A DNA stretch of 64,000 nt from Stomoxys calcitrans (GCF_963082655.1 NC_081555.1:20374643-20438642); one strand, 5' to 3'. Positions 23,906 to 36,177 are shown, numbered from the stretch's first letter. Notes: generated by a model not told the origin, from the letters alone. Translations and numbers: made by a program.

Positions 23906-25515
23906 CTGTTTTTAGATTCACTTTCAACACTTTGCTTTGTTTTTAATGATTTTAATAGTCAAGCAATTAAAATATATTTTTGATATAAAACCTAGCCCTT
24001 TTTTTCCAACTAACCAACTGTAGAATGTTATAACCCAAAATCTTCGCTTTGATAGCCGCTTCTTCTAAATTTATCTTTGATGACTTATTTTGTAAACTTT
24101 AGCCTAAAATTTGGCGATAACAATCTGCAGTTGTTTTTGTGTTTCTCTTTTTTTCGTTGTTCGCCTTAACATCTCATAGTTCTTTTTTATATTTTCTTGC
24201 CTCATAAAATTGTGTTTAACAAACATTTTAATTAGTAACAAGCATTATGTCATTTAATTCCCAAAACGAAGAGAGAGAAAAAAAAAAAATCATACGAAAA
24301 TCCAAGCAAAAAGAAGTGAAACACATTAGCCACAGCAGAGAAAACAACAAACGGGGAAAAAGGGACTGCAAAAAAAAATTATAACACAACAAAACCATTT
24401 GTCCCAAACAAAGGTATTGTTAAATAACAACAAACGGAAGGCAACAAGGTTTCGAAGCAAAAAAAAAGAAAACAAATACGAAAACAGTTAATGAATGCTC
24501 AGTAATTATGCTCTGGGGGATAGGGAATGTTAAAACGTAAAAACATTTCAAGCAAGGCTACAGCAAAAAAAAAAAAGCACATGGCCAAACGGAATGAAAA
24601 GCTAAACACTGCCACCAAATTGAACAACTAACTGCCAAGGCAACATTTTTTGCAAAAAAAAAACACAACAACGCCATATAACTGGATATTATGGTAACAA
24701 AAAGTCAGCAGGAAGAAAAACTCTTCAAGTTCGAGTTTTACTTTTAAAGACCCTCGCTATGCCAGCACCACAAGTGTACACTTGTCCAGATTTTCGTTTG
24801 TCATAAGCCAGCAAAAGTAATGCTGTCTCTGACATACAAGCCTTAAAAATGGAAAAACCTCGAAAAACGTAAAGAAAATCAAGAGGTCACTTCGAAGTAG
24901 ATGTTCGTTAGTTGGTTAGTAGTTAGTTACCAACATGCCAAAAGTCTTGGGTAATGTCTGTGGCAGCTATGTGATGCCTTTAGACTAAACTGCCATTACT
25001 ACCCAAAGGCAGAGTTTAATATTTTTCGTTTCCTCAGACCTCCATCTCTTAAAAATAAAACAAAATATCCACATCATGCACAACAATGTCCAAGATGCCA
25101 CCAACCAACATCATCGTCATACTACAATACCATTGCCTTACTTAGAAAAATAGTTCTAGTTTTTCTCAACTTTTCTTTCCTTGAATGCTTTTAGCAGCAT
25201 CATGCTTATGCCATAGCTGAAAACTGCAGCCCTCTGAAGAAGAAGAAGTGGAATGATTTGATATTAAACAACTTGAAGAAGCAAGTGAAAGACAAATTGC
25301 TTAAAGAAACCAGCTATGCTAGAATAAATATGGCACACAGATAATATGTCTTTTGTATAGCTGCAGGGTGGTAAGGGGAAAAAAGTTGTTGTTTGCTCTC
25401 GTGTGGTTGGGGACAGATAGCCAAATGCTATTAATAGAGTTCAAGAAAATTAACAAGGTTGGTTGCTTGCAATATTTAATCTAGTTTTTTTTTTTTTTTT
25501 TTTTTGATTAACATT
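23906..25515. other. Unique intronic-type DNA, A-rich
   Basis: Many A-runs and CAACAA patches. No long open frame, repeat family or splice pair recognised. Confidence 0.5.
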
Positions 25516-25518
25516 ATT

Positions 25519-25680
25519 GGACGTATGAGTAATATTAATTTTATGATAAATGAACAGAAAACACAAAATCATGGTGATGTATGAGTAATATGAATTTTTT
25601 GATTGAAACAACACTTTATCGTGGCGTATAAGTAATACGAATTTTATGATTGAGGCGTATGAGTGATATTAAATATTTAT
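25519..25680 (+). repeat. Cluster of four same-orientation CGTATRAGTRATAT motifs
   Basis: Copies at 25521, 25577, 25624 and 25655, each followed by ATTAATTTTATGAT-like sequence. These are half-sites of the recurrent palindrome, arranged as direct repeats. Confidence 0.7.
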
Positions 25681-25732
25681 CTTAATTGAAGATTGAGAAT
25701 AAAAATAAGAAACAGAAGAGAAAAATAAAAAC

Positions 25733-27122
25733 AACAAGTAAAAGCGTGCTAAGTTCGACCGGGCCGAATCTTGGGAACCCACCACCATGGATTCTGTTAA
25801 AATATGGGAGCTATGTCAGGTTCTTGACCGATGTAAACCGTACAGAACACTATATGCAAAATTTCAGCTGAATCGGAGAAAAATCGCGGCTTGTAGGGGC
25901 TCAAGAAGTCAAATCGGGAGATCGATTTATATGGGAGCTATATCAGGTTCTTGACCGATTTGGACCGTACATGGCAGAGTTGTTGGAAGTCATAACGGAA
26001 CACCACTTGCAGAATTTTAGCCAAATCGGATGAAAATTGCGGATTCCAGGGGCTCAAGGAGTCAATATCGGGAGGTCGGTTTATATGGGAGCTATATCAG
26101 GTTCTTGACCGTTTTGGACCGTACTTGACACAGTTGTTGGAAGTTATAACAGAACACTATATGCAAAATTTCAGCTAAGTCGAATAAAAAGTGAAACTTC
26201 CAGGGGCTCAAAAAGCCAAATTGGGAGATCGGTTTACATGGGAGTTATAACAGGTTCTTGACAGATTTTTACCGTACTTGGCACAGTTGTTGGGAGTCAT
26301 AACAGAACACTACATGCAAAATTTCAGCCAAATCAGATAAAAATCGCGGCTTGTAAGGACTCAAGAAGTCAAATCTGGAGATCGGTTTATATGGGAGCTA
26401 TATCAGGTTCTTGACCGATTTGGACCGTACTTGGCACAGTTATTGGAAGTTATAACGGAACACAATGTGCAAAATTTCAGTCAAATCGGATGAAAAATGA
26501 AACTTCCAGGGGCTCAAGAAGTCAAATCGGGAGATCGGTTTATATGGGAGCTATATCAGGTTCTTGACCGATTTGGATGGTACTTGGCACAGTTGTTGGA
26601 AGTCGTAACAAAACACTATGTGCAAAATTTCAGCTAAATCGGATGAAAAATGAGGCTTCCAGCGGCTCAAGAAGTCAAATCGGGAGATCGGTTTATATGA
26701 GAGCTATATCAGATTCTTGACCGATTTGGATGGTACTTTGCACAGTTGTTGGAAATCATAACAGAACACTATGTGCAAAATTTCAGCTAAATCGGAAACT
26801 TCCAGGGCTCAAGAAGTCAAATCGCGAGATCGGTTTATACGGGAGCTATATCGAAATCTGAACCTATATGGTCCATTTGCATTTCCCCAATGACCTACAT
26901 CTATATTAAGTATATGTACAAAATTTTAAGTGGCTGGCTTTACGCGTTCGACCGCTATCGTGATTTCCACAGACGGACGGATGGACGGACATGACTATAT
27001 CGATTGAGGATGTCGAAACGATCAAGAATATATATACTTTGGGGTCGCAGATCAATATTTCGAGGTGTTACAAATCGAATGACTAGATTAGTATACCCCA
27101 ATCCTAAGGTGGTGGGTATAAA
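25733..27122. mobile_element. DINE/Helitron-like element with 153-bp array
   Basis: It begins ACAAGTAAAAGCGTGCTAAG. The array markers (GGGAGCTATATCAGGTTCTT) are at 25933, 26087, 26240, 26393, 26546 and 26699 (spacings 154, 153, 153, 153, 153). It ends with GACGGACGGATGGACGGACA, AAGAATATATATACTTTGG and AAGGTGGTGGGTATAAAAAT at 27122. This is one of the most complete elements here. Confidence 0.85.
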
Positions 27123-28150
27123 AATCCGGTAGCAAATGCGCCTTTTATGGGTCCAGTACCTTAAATTGGGTGATCGGTATATATATGGAAGCTATATCCT
27201 AATAAAGTCGAATCCAAACCATACGCGGTGCAGATGTCAAGGGGCCTAACGCAACTCACTGTGATAAATTTCGGCAAAATCGGAATCAAAATACGGTTTT
27301 AATAGGCTTAAGACCCTAAATCGGTAGATCGATATATATAGGGAAGCCATATGCAAATAAAATCCGATTTAGACCATACATGGTACGAGATGCCTTGCGC
27401 AACTCACTGTCCTAGATTTCAGCGAAATCGGATACAAAATGCGGCTTTATTGGGCTTAAGACCCTAAATCGGCAGATCAATATATATCGCAGATATATCG
27501 AAATATAGTCCGATGTAAACCCTACACGATACGGATGTCGAAGGGCCTAATGCAACTCACTGTGCTTAATATCAGCGAAATCGGACACAAAATGTGGCTT
27601 TTATGGGCTTAACACCCTAAGTCGGCAAATCGGTATATATAGAAGCTATATGCAAATATTGTCTGATCTAGACCATACACGGTATGGATTTCGAAGGTCC
27701 TAATACAACTCAAGTAAGTAAGTATTGCCCATGAGAATTCCACTAAGGAACAGGGACAAACTTCTTTCATATCAATGAGTGCAGTCCGATTGAAGTTTAA
27801 GCTCATTGATAAGGGGCCTACTTTTTATAGCCGTGTCCGAACGGCGTGCCACATCTCTTTGGGGAGAAGTTTTTACATGGCATAGTACCTCGCAAATGTT
27901 ACCAGCATTAGGAAGGGAAAACCACCGCTGAAATGCCGAATGCTTCCTAATGTAAGTCACTGTACTAAATTTCGGCGAAATTGGATACAAAATGCGGTTT
28001 TTATGGGCTTAAGACCCTAAACCGCAGATCGGTATATATAGCCGCGATACTCAAATATAGTCCTATATAGACCATGAGGGGTTCAGATGTCGAAGGGCAT
28101 TACGCAACTCGCTGTGCCCAAATTAAGCTAAATCTAATGGCGCGCCCTCT
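27123..28150. repeat. DINE-like array of a second subfamily, interrupted by a SINE
   Basis: Units carry GGGCTTAAGACCCTAAATCGG (about 27303, 27453, 27603, 28003) and differ in sequence from the preceding element though they adjoin it. The SINE at 27727-27938 lies inside. Confidence 0.7.
27727..27938 (-). mobile_element. tRNA-derived SINE, 5'-truncated, minus strand
   Basis: The reverse complement gives the family body and 3' half (ATTAGGAAG... back to GAATTCTCATGGGCAATAC). AAGTAAGTAAGT lies beside its 3' end. The A and B boxes are missing. Confidence 0.75.
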
Positions 28151-28281
28151 AGAAAAGTCTACACAGGCTCCTAAATTGGCTTAATACATTTCTCTTGCAC
28201 GTTTAGTTAGTGCTTCCATCTGCTTAATTGTTTCACAACTTGAAGTCGTGTGCTCTATGGTACGGTGCTATGACCCCCGGT

Positions 28282-28328
28282 GCGTATAAGTCATAATAAA
28301 TATTTTCTGTATTTATAACACTCATACG
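28282..28328. repeat. GCGTAT mini-palindrome
   Basis: GCGTATAAGTCATAATAA ... AACACTCATACG; 47 bp. Confidence 0.65.
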
Positions 28329-28438
28329 TCCACTGGGTTTTAAGAATTCGAGTTTACCCTTCCCCTTGATCAGTCTTCTTTGTCTTGTCATTCCCAATAA
28401 ACGACATTTCAAACGTACGAATGATTCCGTTATTGTAG

Positions 28439-29220
28439 GAGACGAAGGAAAGACAGGTGGACAGAAAGACAAGAAGACGGACACAAAGACAGATAGAATG
28501 ACAGACAGACAGAAAGAAATGACAAACAGACAGATTGAAGGACGTGAATAGACAGACAGATAGAGGGACAACAAGTTATATAGTAGAGCAGACGGACAGA
28601 TGGGCAGACAGATAGAGTGACGGATAGACAGATAGAGAGACGGATAGACAGATAGAGAGACGGGCAGACAGATAGAGAGACAGACCGACGGATAGACATA
28701 CAACCAAACAGACAGAAAGACGGACGGACAGAGAGATTGACAGACAGGCAGACGGACGAAAATTCCACACATCTTGCGATGCATAAAAAAGATGGACTGT
28801 CTGTCTGTCCATCTTTTTTGGGCAGACAGATAGAAAGACGGACAGACAGATAGAAAGACAACCAAACAGATAGAAGGACGGACAAGCAAACAGACGAACG
28901 AAGATTTCACACCTCCACCGATGCCAAAAAGAAAACGGACAAACAAACTGGCAGACAGATAGAGAGACGGACCGACGGATTGATTGACAGACAGACGGAC
29001 GAAGATTCCACACCTCCACCAAAAAAATGGACAGACAAATAAAGAGACGGATAGACAGACAGATAGAAGGATGAACAATCAGACTTGCAGACGGAGATAC
29101 AGACAGAAAACCAGACAGTTAGAAGACGGACAGGTAGAAAAACGGCCAGACATAGAGAAAGGCGGACAGGTAGACAGATAGACAATGTATACGAAAGATA
29201 GGCGGACTAGGACATATCTC
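28439..29220. repeat. GACA/GACGGACA-type microsatellite block, about 780 bp
   Basis: (GACAGATAGAGA), (GACGGACA) and related tetramer runs, with a non-repetitive insert (CGAAGATTCCACACCTCCACC) returning near 28755, 28895 and 29000. All frames of the minus strand are open as SVCLS-type repeats and are not genes. It probably grew from a DINE (GACR)n core: ATCTCGATCGAATATATATACC follows at its end. Confidence 0.85.
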
Positions 29221-29266
29221 GATCGAATATATATACCTAATGCGTATGTAAATCATATCCCCCATT

Positions 29267-29500
29267 GCGTATAAGTAATAATTATTATTCTGCGAACTAA
29301 AACACTCATACCACCCAGGGGATAAATCAAAGATTCGGCACAGTTGTGCAGCTTCTACAGAACAATTGGCCCGGATGACGTTTTCTTATTTATTTTATGT
29401 TGCAAATTCTTATGCAGAGGCAACATCTCCTTTATGTTTTGGAAGCTCTTATACATTTTGCTGTTGGCTCGTTTTTTGTGCTGCTGTTGAGAATATAAAA
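29267..29500 (+). repeat. Dispersed repeat with GCGTAT palindrome, copy 1
   Basis: It opens with the mini-palindrome (29267-29312), then AGGGGATAAA, AACAATTGG, GACGTTTT, ATGTTGCAAATTCTTATGCA and CATTTTGCTGTTGGCTC. The reverse complement of 37205-37459 follows the same order at about 75 percent identity by eye. Confidence 0.75.
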
Positions 29501-31740
29501 AAAGACAACAAAAAATGCCAAGCAAATCATTCGAAATATGACCATAAATACCACAAGCTTTTAGTCTAATCAACCAAAGTGCCAACGAATAAAAAGAAGA
29601 TGCACAGTAAAACCACAAAAAAAAACATACCACATACCCACACACACACATAAATACAAAAAAACATAATACAACGTTGAAAAACGAGGTTAATGAATGT
29701 CATTGTGTTTAAGGGCATCTTTGTCATTATGGCGGGAAAAGGCACACACATTGTTACAGTTACTAATACAGTGATCCAGATGAGCACTCAAAAAAAAAGG
29801 AGAGAAAACTTTATGGCCAAACGTTTATATATAAACCAGCACAAATAAAACATAAATATGTTTGAATTTATGTCATTGCTGGAAAAACCTCAGGGGGAGT
29901 ACAAAAAAAAACACATAATTTGGCACAATCTTGTTAAAGTAGGTGGGGGTTAGACAAAAAAAAACGGTAACCCAAAGGGAAAGTTGTAAAGACAAGGCTG
30001 GGGTTGAAGAGGCTACCCAGAAAAAAATCCCCACAAATGTTAGTGGGTTAACAGGAAACGGAAGTTTTACAAAAGCATTAAGTGGAATTAAAATCCATGT
30101 ATGGCAAGAGAAGTAGTAACAGAGCCTTAACCAAAAATGACATGAGTTCAAGTGAGCACTTTAAGTATCTATTTCAAAATTAATCCCTAGGCATATTGGG
30201 GGTTTGCCCAAGCATCCTTTGAACCTATTAGCAGCAGTTATTCCTTGATTTTAATCAAACATACAAGGCTTTTTTCTATGCTGCTAATGCTTTTCATTTG
30301 CCTCGTCGGCTTTGGCTTTGGATGGTTAAGGCATATATCGTATGTTGTGTATTTTAATCTCTCCCACTTGGAAAGTTTTGAGGTTGCTCCCTATGCCAAC
30401 ACAATAACTAAATGCCAAATATCCTTTTTATTTTTAAGGCCCTAAAATAAATCCTTGAACTAAATTGTTTGCTAATGAAATTTAAAACCACAATTTTATT
30501 CTTGTATTCAATGAATGTGAATGAAAGGCCCAAGACATCCCTCAATCCAAGTGATGAGCCACCATATGGTATTAAATGCCAACATGCCCGCACACACCCT
30601 ACAAACTAAGGCCCCTCTCTGGCCACAATGCCTCTAAAAGGGAAGGCTATAAATCCTTTATAGAAACTTAATTGTTACCATGTATTAGAAATGGGAAATA
30701 GGCATATTGTTTGGGGCCTTTCCTTAGGTCTCTTAAGGCAAAACAGCCAGATAGGGAAAGAGAGAGAGAGAGAAAGTAAAGCGGAGAGCTGAAGTGCGGT
30801 TATTTGATTTTTTCAACGCCTTTTGCTGGGCAGGCGGCTTGCTGTGTGTGAAAGAAAAAGGATTTTTTAATTAGTTGTAGCCATAAAAGGCAAGCGAAAC
30901 AACAGAAAACATCCAAACCGTTTATTGTCAGCTACGAATAACAAAAGCCAAAGCAAAACAACATTAGCAGCGGCAACACCACCATCATCACCATTGCCAC
31001 CGCTTCAATGTCAGTAATCACAAAGGATTTCTCATTTTAATTGGCTTGAAGACCACACAATGGCAGTTCCTCTAAAAGTTACTCCTACAAACACCAAACG
31101 GCAAGTCTTAAGGCTTTGGCTTTGGCTTGGCACAGGCAGACAGCTGTGCTAACCAAAACATCATCGGGAGCAAAATACAATAAAATGGCACAACCAAATC
31201 CTCTTTCCTCTTCTCCTCCCCCTACCACCCTTTGCTATTAAGCCTCAACCACAAATTATTTTCATTAGATTTGAAATCATATTAAATACATTCAACGCCA
31301 GCAACAATAGCTGCTAAAGAGCAAAAAGAAGAACAACACAAGCAGGGCAGAAATACTTATGGAGAAAAAACAAAACAAATATCAGCTCTTATAATAGGCT
31401 AAACACCATCACCAGCACAGCTTTCACCACTTTCTTGCTAGCAGCCTTTCAAAACCATTGCTTTTGCACTTCTCTTTTAGGGAGGGGCTCAAGCCCAAAA
31501 TTGAAAAAAGGCAAACAAATAAACAAAGCAGTAATGACAGGATAGTAAGTTGAAAAAATACAACAACATAGGATTTTTATTTTGATGAGAAGCAAACACT
31601 CAATCAAGGCAAAAAAAGAGTTTGTTTTTAAGAAAGGGTAAATGACTGGATAATATAAACGAGGCCCAGAAGGAAGTAACAAATCACAAATAAACTGAAA
31701 TTGAATTGAGCTGGGTATAAGGTAACTTGGGGTTTATAAT
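29501..31740. other. Unique intronic-type DNA
   Basis: A-rich patches, CACACACACA (29641), GAGAGAGAGAG (30758) and CAACAGC-like patches. Open frames are short and have no family signature. Confidence 0.5.
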
Positions 31741-31870
31741 AATTAATTAATATAACTTATACGCAACATAGTTCCAATGACTTTTACTTAAGCCATTAAC
31801 ACCTGATCCTCGATTCTCTTGTACGATTTTTATGAAATTTCATATAAGTATTATATGCACATAATGAATT
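31741..31870. repeat. GCGTAT half-site with 'GCCTGATCCTC' module, copy 1
   Basis: AATTAATATAACTTATACGC at 31745-31764, then ACCTGATCCTCGATTCT and TTTTTATGAAATTTCATATA. The same order recurs at 52202-52330. Confidence 0.6.
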
Positions 31871-32557
31871 TAAAAATGTATAAATATTAAGAAACTTTGA
31901 AAGGATTAAAAAAATATAAAACAAATGAAAAGAAATTTAAAAAAAATGGAAAAATTTTTATAAAAATTTTACAAATCCAAAAAATTTAAAAAAAACAACC
32001 AAATATATTAAATAAAATTAAAAAAAAAAAATAAAAATTTTGAAACAAAAGTAATTCAGCAAAGAAATTCTTTCATATATAAAAAAAAAACAAGAAAAAA
32101 ATGTGAAAAAAAAATTTTAATATCTCAAAAAAATTTTAATTTTTGAAAAAAAAAATTAATTTTTGAAAAAAAAAAATTTTAATTTAAAAAAAAATTTTAA
32201 TTTTAAAAACAAAATTTTAAATTTTTGAAAAAATATTTAAAATTTTTTACAAATCCAAAAAATTTAAAAAAACAACCAAATATATTAAACAAAATTAAAA
32301 AAAAAAATTTTAAAATTTTTAAACAAAAGTAAGTCAGCAAACAAATTCTATCATATATAAAAAAAACAAAAAAAATTTTAATATCTCAAAAAAATTTTAT
32401 TTTTTGAAAAAAAAATTAATTTTTGAAAAAAAAATATTAAATTAAAAAAAAAAAAAATTAAATTAAAAAAAATTTAAAATTTTTAGAAAAAATAATTAAA
32501 TTTTTCAAAAAAAAATTTTATTAAAAAAAAATATATAAAAAAAAATTAATAAAGGGG
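31870..32557. repeat. A/T low-complexity block with internal duplication
   Basis: Almost entirely A and T. The phrase ACAAATCCAAAAAATTTAAA recurs at about 31970 and 32250 and AAGTAAKTCAGCAAASAAAT at about 32049 and 32326, so a segment of about 278 bp was duplicated. Confidence 0.75.
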
Positions 32558-32559
32558 AT

Positions 32560-35092
32560 AAACCGATGTTTATTACCAGGAACAGGCACGAGGTACTGGA
32601 TATTACCTTTGTATCGGAATATAAAAGTGGAAGAATATGCGACTGTGAAGTGTTGGAAGACCACAGCTTCTCTGATCATCGTTCCCAGCCTTGGAGAAAA
32701 TACTGAAGTAGTGGTCCCTCGGCTAAACAGAAGATAGGGGGATTAGGATAACTTTCGGCACAAATTCTGCACGTCTATCCCTATAGACCAGAAAAGGAAG
32801 TGGAAACCACGGAGGATATAGACATAGTGGTCAAGCGTATCACAAAGGCCCTGATTGACTCGCTTGTGTCAGCATGTCCTAGTGCCAAGCCAAGGGGCAT
32901 ACAAAAGCCACAAGAGCACCTCACGATTGGGACATCTATAAGGCCGAGCAAAAAAAATATAAGGGCGAGGTGAGAACGGCTCAGAACAGATCCTGGGTAG
33001 AATTCTGCAGCCTGAGGCCTCTAGGCTAAAGAAGTATCTGTATTCGAGTCTTTTTACGGTGGGTATGGACAATGTCTAGTGAGAATGTATGGACAATGTC
33101 TAGTGAGGAAACACTAGAACTATTCGTTGATACACATTGCCGTGGGAAATTTTCCAACGGACAACGTGGCGCCAGAAGAGGTTGTCATTTGTATGCATTC
33201 GTCGGAGGCTATTAGAGAAATTGTGTCTGAGCCGAAAATCCTTTGGGCGATATAAAGTTTCGACTCCTTTAAGTCACCAGGACCTGATGATGTATCACCG
33301 GTCGAATTAGAACCTGTGTCTGATAGACTGGTTCCCTGCCTTAGGAAGATATACTCTGCTTGTATCAGCATGTCACATATACCTGTTGAATGGAGGGCCA
33401 CAAAAATCATTTTCATTCCGAAAGCAGGAAAACCCTACCACACGAAGGCGAAAGATTTTCGTCCTATTAGTCTATCATCCTCTATGCATGAAGGGTTGCT
33501 AGAAACATATTTTAAAAATCCATGCAAAACAGAAGTAATTCCTTTCAGCAGGAGGTACAAGTTGCCTACAGTGGCACCTGTCTCCTTGGGTGGAGAGAAT
33601 GTTCCATTTACAGGAAGCGCAAAACACCTGGTTGTTTTGCTGGACAGGAAATTGGACTTCAAATCTAACATTTTGGAAAGGACAAGAAAGGCAACTCTTG
33701 CCTTATACACCTGCAAGAGAGCCATTGGCAAAAGTTGGGGGTTTAGATCGCGCGTCATGCATTGGATATATACTGAAAGTTGTCAGACCTATAATGCTAT
33801 ATGGTGTGGTGGTCTGGTGGACAGCGCTTCAAAAGGTATATACCGCAGTTGTCAGACCTATAATACTATATGGTGTTGTGGTCTGGTGGACAGCGCTTCG
33901 AAAGTCCACCTACTCTTCAATACTCAACCGGATACAAAGGTTGGCTTGCGTGTGCATCACAGCCGCATTGAGGTCTTTAATTTAATGCTACATCTAATGC
34001 CTCTGGACATTGCGGCTAATAAAAACTGCTGCCATGAGGCTAAGGGAGCTTTATCTTTGGTCATATGGCGGCTATTGACATTGTGTTATCCTTGATACAA
34101 TATCCGATGTTCCTGGAAGTGTGGATTACACCCTACCTGAGCCGCTTTTTGATAAAAAGTACTGTACCACTATTCCTCATAGAACCGATTGGAACTACGA
34201 TATCCCTGTTAATAGAAGTTACATAGACTTCTAGGCTTTGGGGTGTGCTCTAAAGATCTACAACTGGTCATATCGAAAAGGTTCCCGACCACTGCAGTGT
34301 GTATCAAGCGGAGATCCTTGCAATTAAGGAAATGGTAGAATCGCTAAGATATAATGTCATTACGACGATTGACATAAATATCTTATCTCAGACAGCCAGG
34401 CAGCCATTAAATCCCTGTATACATATTTATGAATACAAAAGCTGCCCTCGACTGCCGCACATCTCTCAACGAGATGGCTGAACAGATCAAAATTCACCTG
34501 TTCTGGGTGCAGGGCTACAAAGATGTCCCATGGAATTGTAAAGCGGACGAGCTTGAGAGACTAGAAACTACCCTACACATTCCAGGGTAACTGGAATCTG
34601 GAAGTTTGCCTCTAGCGACATGTAAGTTAAATAAGTTGTCAGGACCAGGCCCGAAGGACAACGAATGATAGATGGTCACTAAGATGGGGCTGTGAGCATT
34701 CCAAAACTATGTGGCCTACTCTAGACCTGAAGAAGTCTATCGCTTTGCTGTCACTAGCTAGAACAGACGTCTCAGTCATTCTGTTCGTCATGACAGGTCA
34801 GTCTAATCGGAAAACATGCTGACAGACTGAAGTTTGCCAGCAACGACTTTTGCAGAAGCTGTGAGGACATCGAAGAAAAAGAGACTAAAGAACACCAGAC
34901 AGTCAGAAGGAGTTCCATATTAGGTTCTAATTTCTTTGAGAACCTGTCTGATTTAGCGAATGTAAACATTCGGAAGTCATTAGGCTTTTTAAAGCGATGT
35001 GGAAAGTTCAACGGTAGGAGCTAGAAGGCATCTTCCTTCTTCTGTTCCTGAGTCTGATGGCAAACTGCCACTTAAACCTAACCTAACCTTAT
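32560..35092 (+). pseudogene. Non-LTR retrotransposon (family A) with APE, RT remnants and RNase H; internally deleted
   Basis: APE endonuclease end: RHEVLDITFVSE then HSFSDHR (32585-32690). RT start: FKSPGPDDVSP (about 33265), IFIPKAGKPYHTKAKDFRPI (33410-33470). The frame then jumps to CKTEVIPFSRRYKLP: the palm with motif A and YADD is deleted. RT thumb: LDRKLDFKSNILERTRKAT, then a 69-bp duplicated WWTALxK segment. RNase H: YQAEILAIKE (34300) and GYKDVPWNCKADEL (about 34515), with His changed to Tyr in the usual GH. A Cys-rich end (about 34845) and a CCTAACCTAACC tail (35078-35090) follow. Stops throughout. The APE+RT+RNase H order fits an I/LOA-type LINE. Confidence 0.85.
33779..33916 (+). 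repeat. 69-bp in-frame tandem duplication inside LINE family A
   Basis: GTTGTCAGACCTATAATRCT starts at 33779 and 33848. The offset, 69 bp, is 23 codons and repeats the RT thumb segment VVRPI..YGVVVWWTAL. Confidence 0.85.
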
Positions 35093-35717
35093 AGTCATAG
35101 ATCGATGTTTTGAGTTGCTACACACGGAATGACGATATTTATATACCTCCTTTCCTTGGTAGTTGATATAAATAGCCATAAACAAACAGACATACAATCT
35201 CAAGGGCTTTATACAACAACTATATTTTTTGGTGTTACCACAGTAAGAATATAATAAATGTGTTGTATAATAAATACAAAACTTCCTCCAAATAAACTTG
35301 CTTGCATCCAATCCAACAACCAAAGAGTATGATTGATATTAATTCCCATCTCCCCAAATAAAATCAATCATACGCTCCCCCCCCCCCCCCCACTTATGTT
35401 ATGGCAAGAAAATCTATAAACTTTTCTCATTCTATAATTTCTTCTAAAACGTAATCCTTGCCATTTGTTATCTAAACCCTTAGCGCCGTGAGAATATGAA
35501 TGACACATACTTTCTATAACATCGTTAATATCAATCATATCAGCTTCTGGTGTAATGTGTCTGTGTGTGGGTGTGGGTGTGTGTGTGTTTGGGTGTGCAC
35601 AGCAGGGAGACAAATCATCAACGTTAATTCCATCATATTTTATATTACACTCCCTTCTATACAGCGCATACTTATGGCTTTTGTGTTCTCCCCTTTCTCT
35701 CGCACCCTCTCTTGTAG
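35093..35717. other. Intronic DNA just upstream of exon A
   Basis: Contains a GCGTAT palindrome (35325-35374), a poly-C tract (35379-35391), GTGTGTGTGTGTG (35560-35590) and the pyrimidine-rich acceptor (35690-35717). Confidence 0.6.
35325..35374. repeat. GCGTAT mini-palindrome next to exon A
   Basis: AGTATGATTGATATTAAT ... AATCAATCATACGC, with an 11-bp exact inverted match (GTATGATTGAT). It lies about 345 bp upstream of exon A. Confidence 0.7.
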
Positions 35718-36177
35718 GTTCTTTTATATTTTTAACAATTGAAAGTGAGGATGCTACACTGCTGCAACAACAACGAACATTGGCCTCGACCAAAAGGAAT
35801 ATTTCGCCACACCTCAAGCAGGCGACAAGCACAACAACGGGGAATAGTGGCGGAGCAACCAATAGCAACAGCAACAACAACAACCTGTATCATACACAAC
35901 AACAACAGCAGCAGCATGTAGACAATGGAACAATGAATGCAATTGGTGCGGGTTATACATCATCATCATCATCCTCAGCATCATCAGCATCCTCGTCCAT
36001 GCCTCAAATGATGGAGGGCATGATATCATTGAATAACAATGATTTCAATTATGGTGATGACTTCACACCTCAGTACGCCTTATCACCGGACACTTACGAT
36101 GTACGCCAAAGGACTATAGAAAATATATGGGACATAACAGTTTCCTTGAATATTTTATACAAGGAGAATTGGACAAA
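35718..36177 (+). CDS. K2P channel exon A: end of M1 and long extracellular loop
   Basis: A pyrimidine-rich acceptor ending TTGTAG at 35717 precedes the exon. The first two bases finish a split codon, and the frame then reads SFIFLTIE, which matches the end of M1 in K2P channels (typically GAxxFxxIE). The following loop holds short Q, N and S runs (Q60-65, N52-55, S81-86) and three N-glycosylation sequons (N27, N69, N150), but no cysteine. The end, RTIENIWDITVSLNILYKEN, looks like the conserved helix of invertebrate TWIK-type channels. The donor GTGAGT starts at 36178, leaving two bases (AA) of a Lys codon. The frame stays open upstream to about 35555, but that stretch is intron-like: the acceptor and M1 homology fix the start. 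Confidence 0.9.

Noticed and set aside
28233..29185. Long minus-strand frames rich in SVCLS
   Set aside because: Translation of the GACA-type microsatellite; three frames are open at once.
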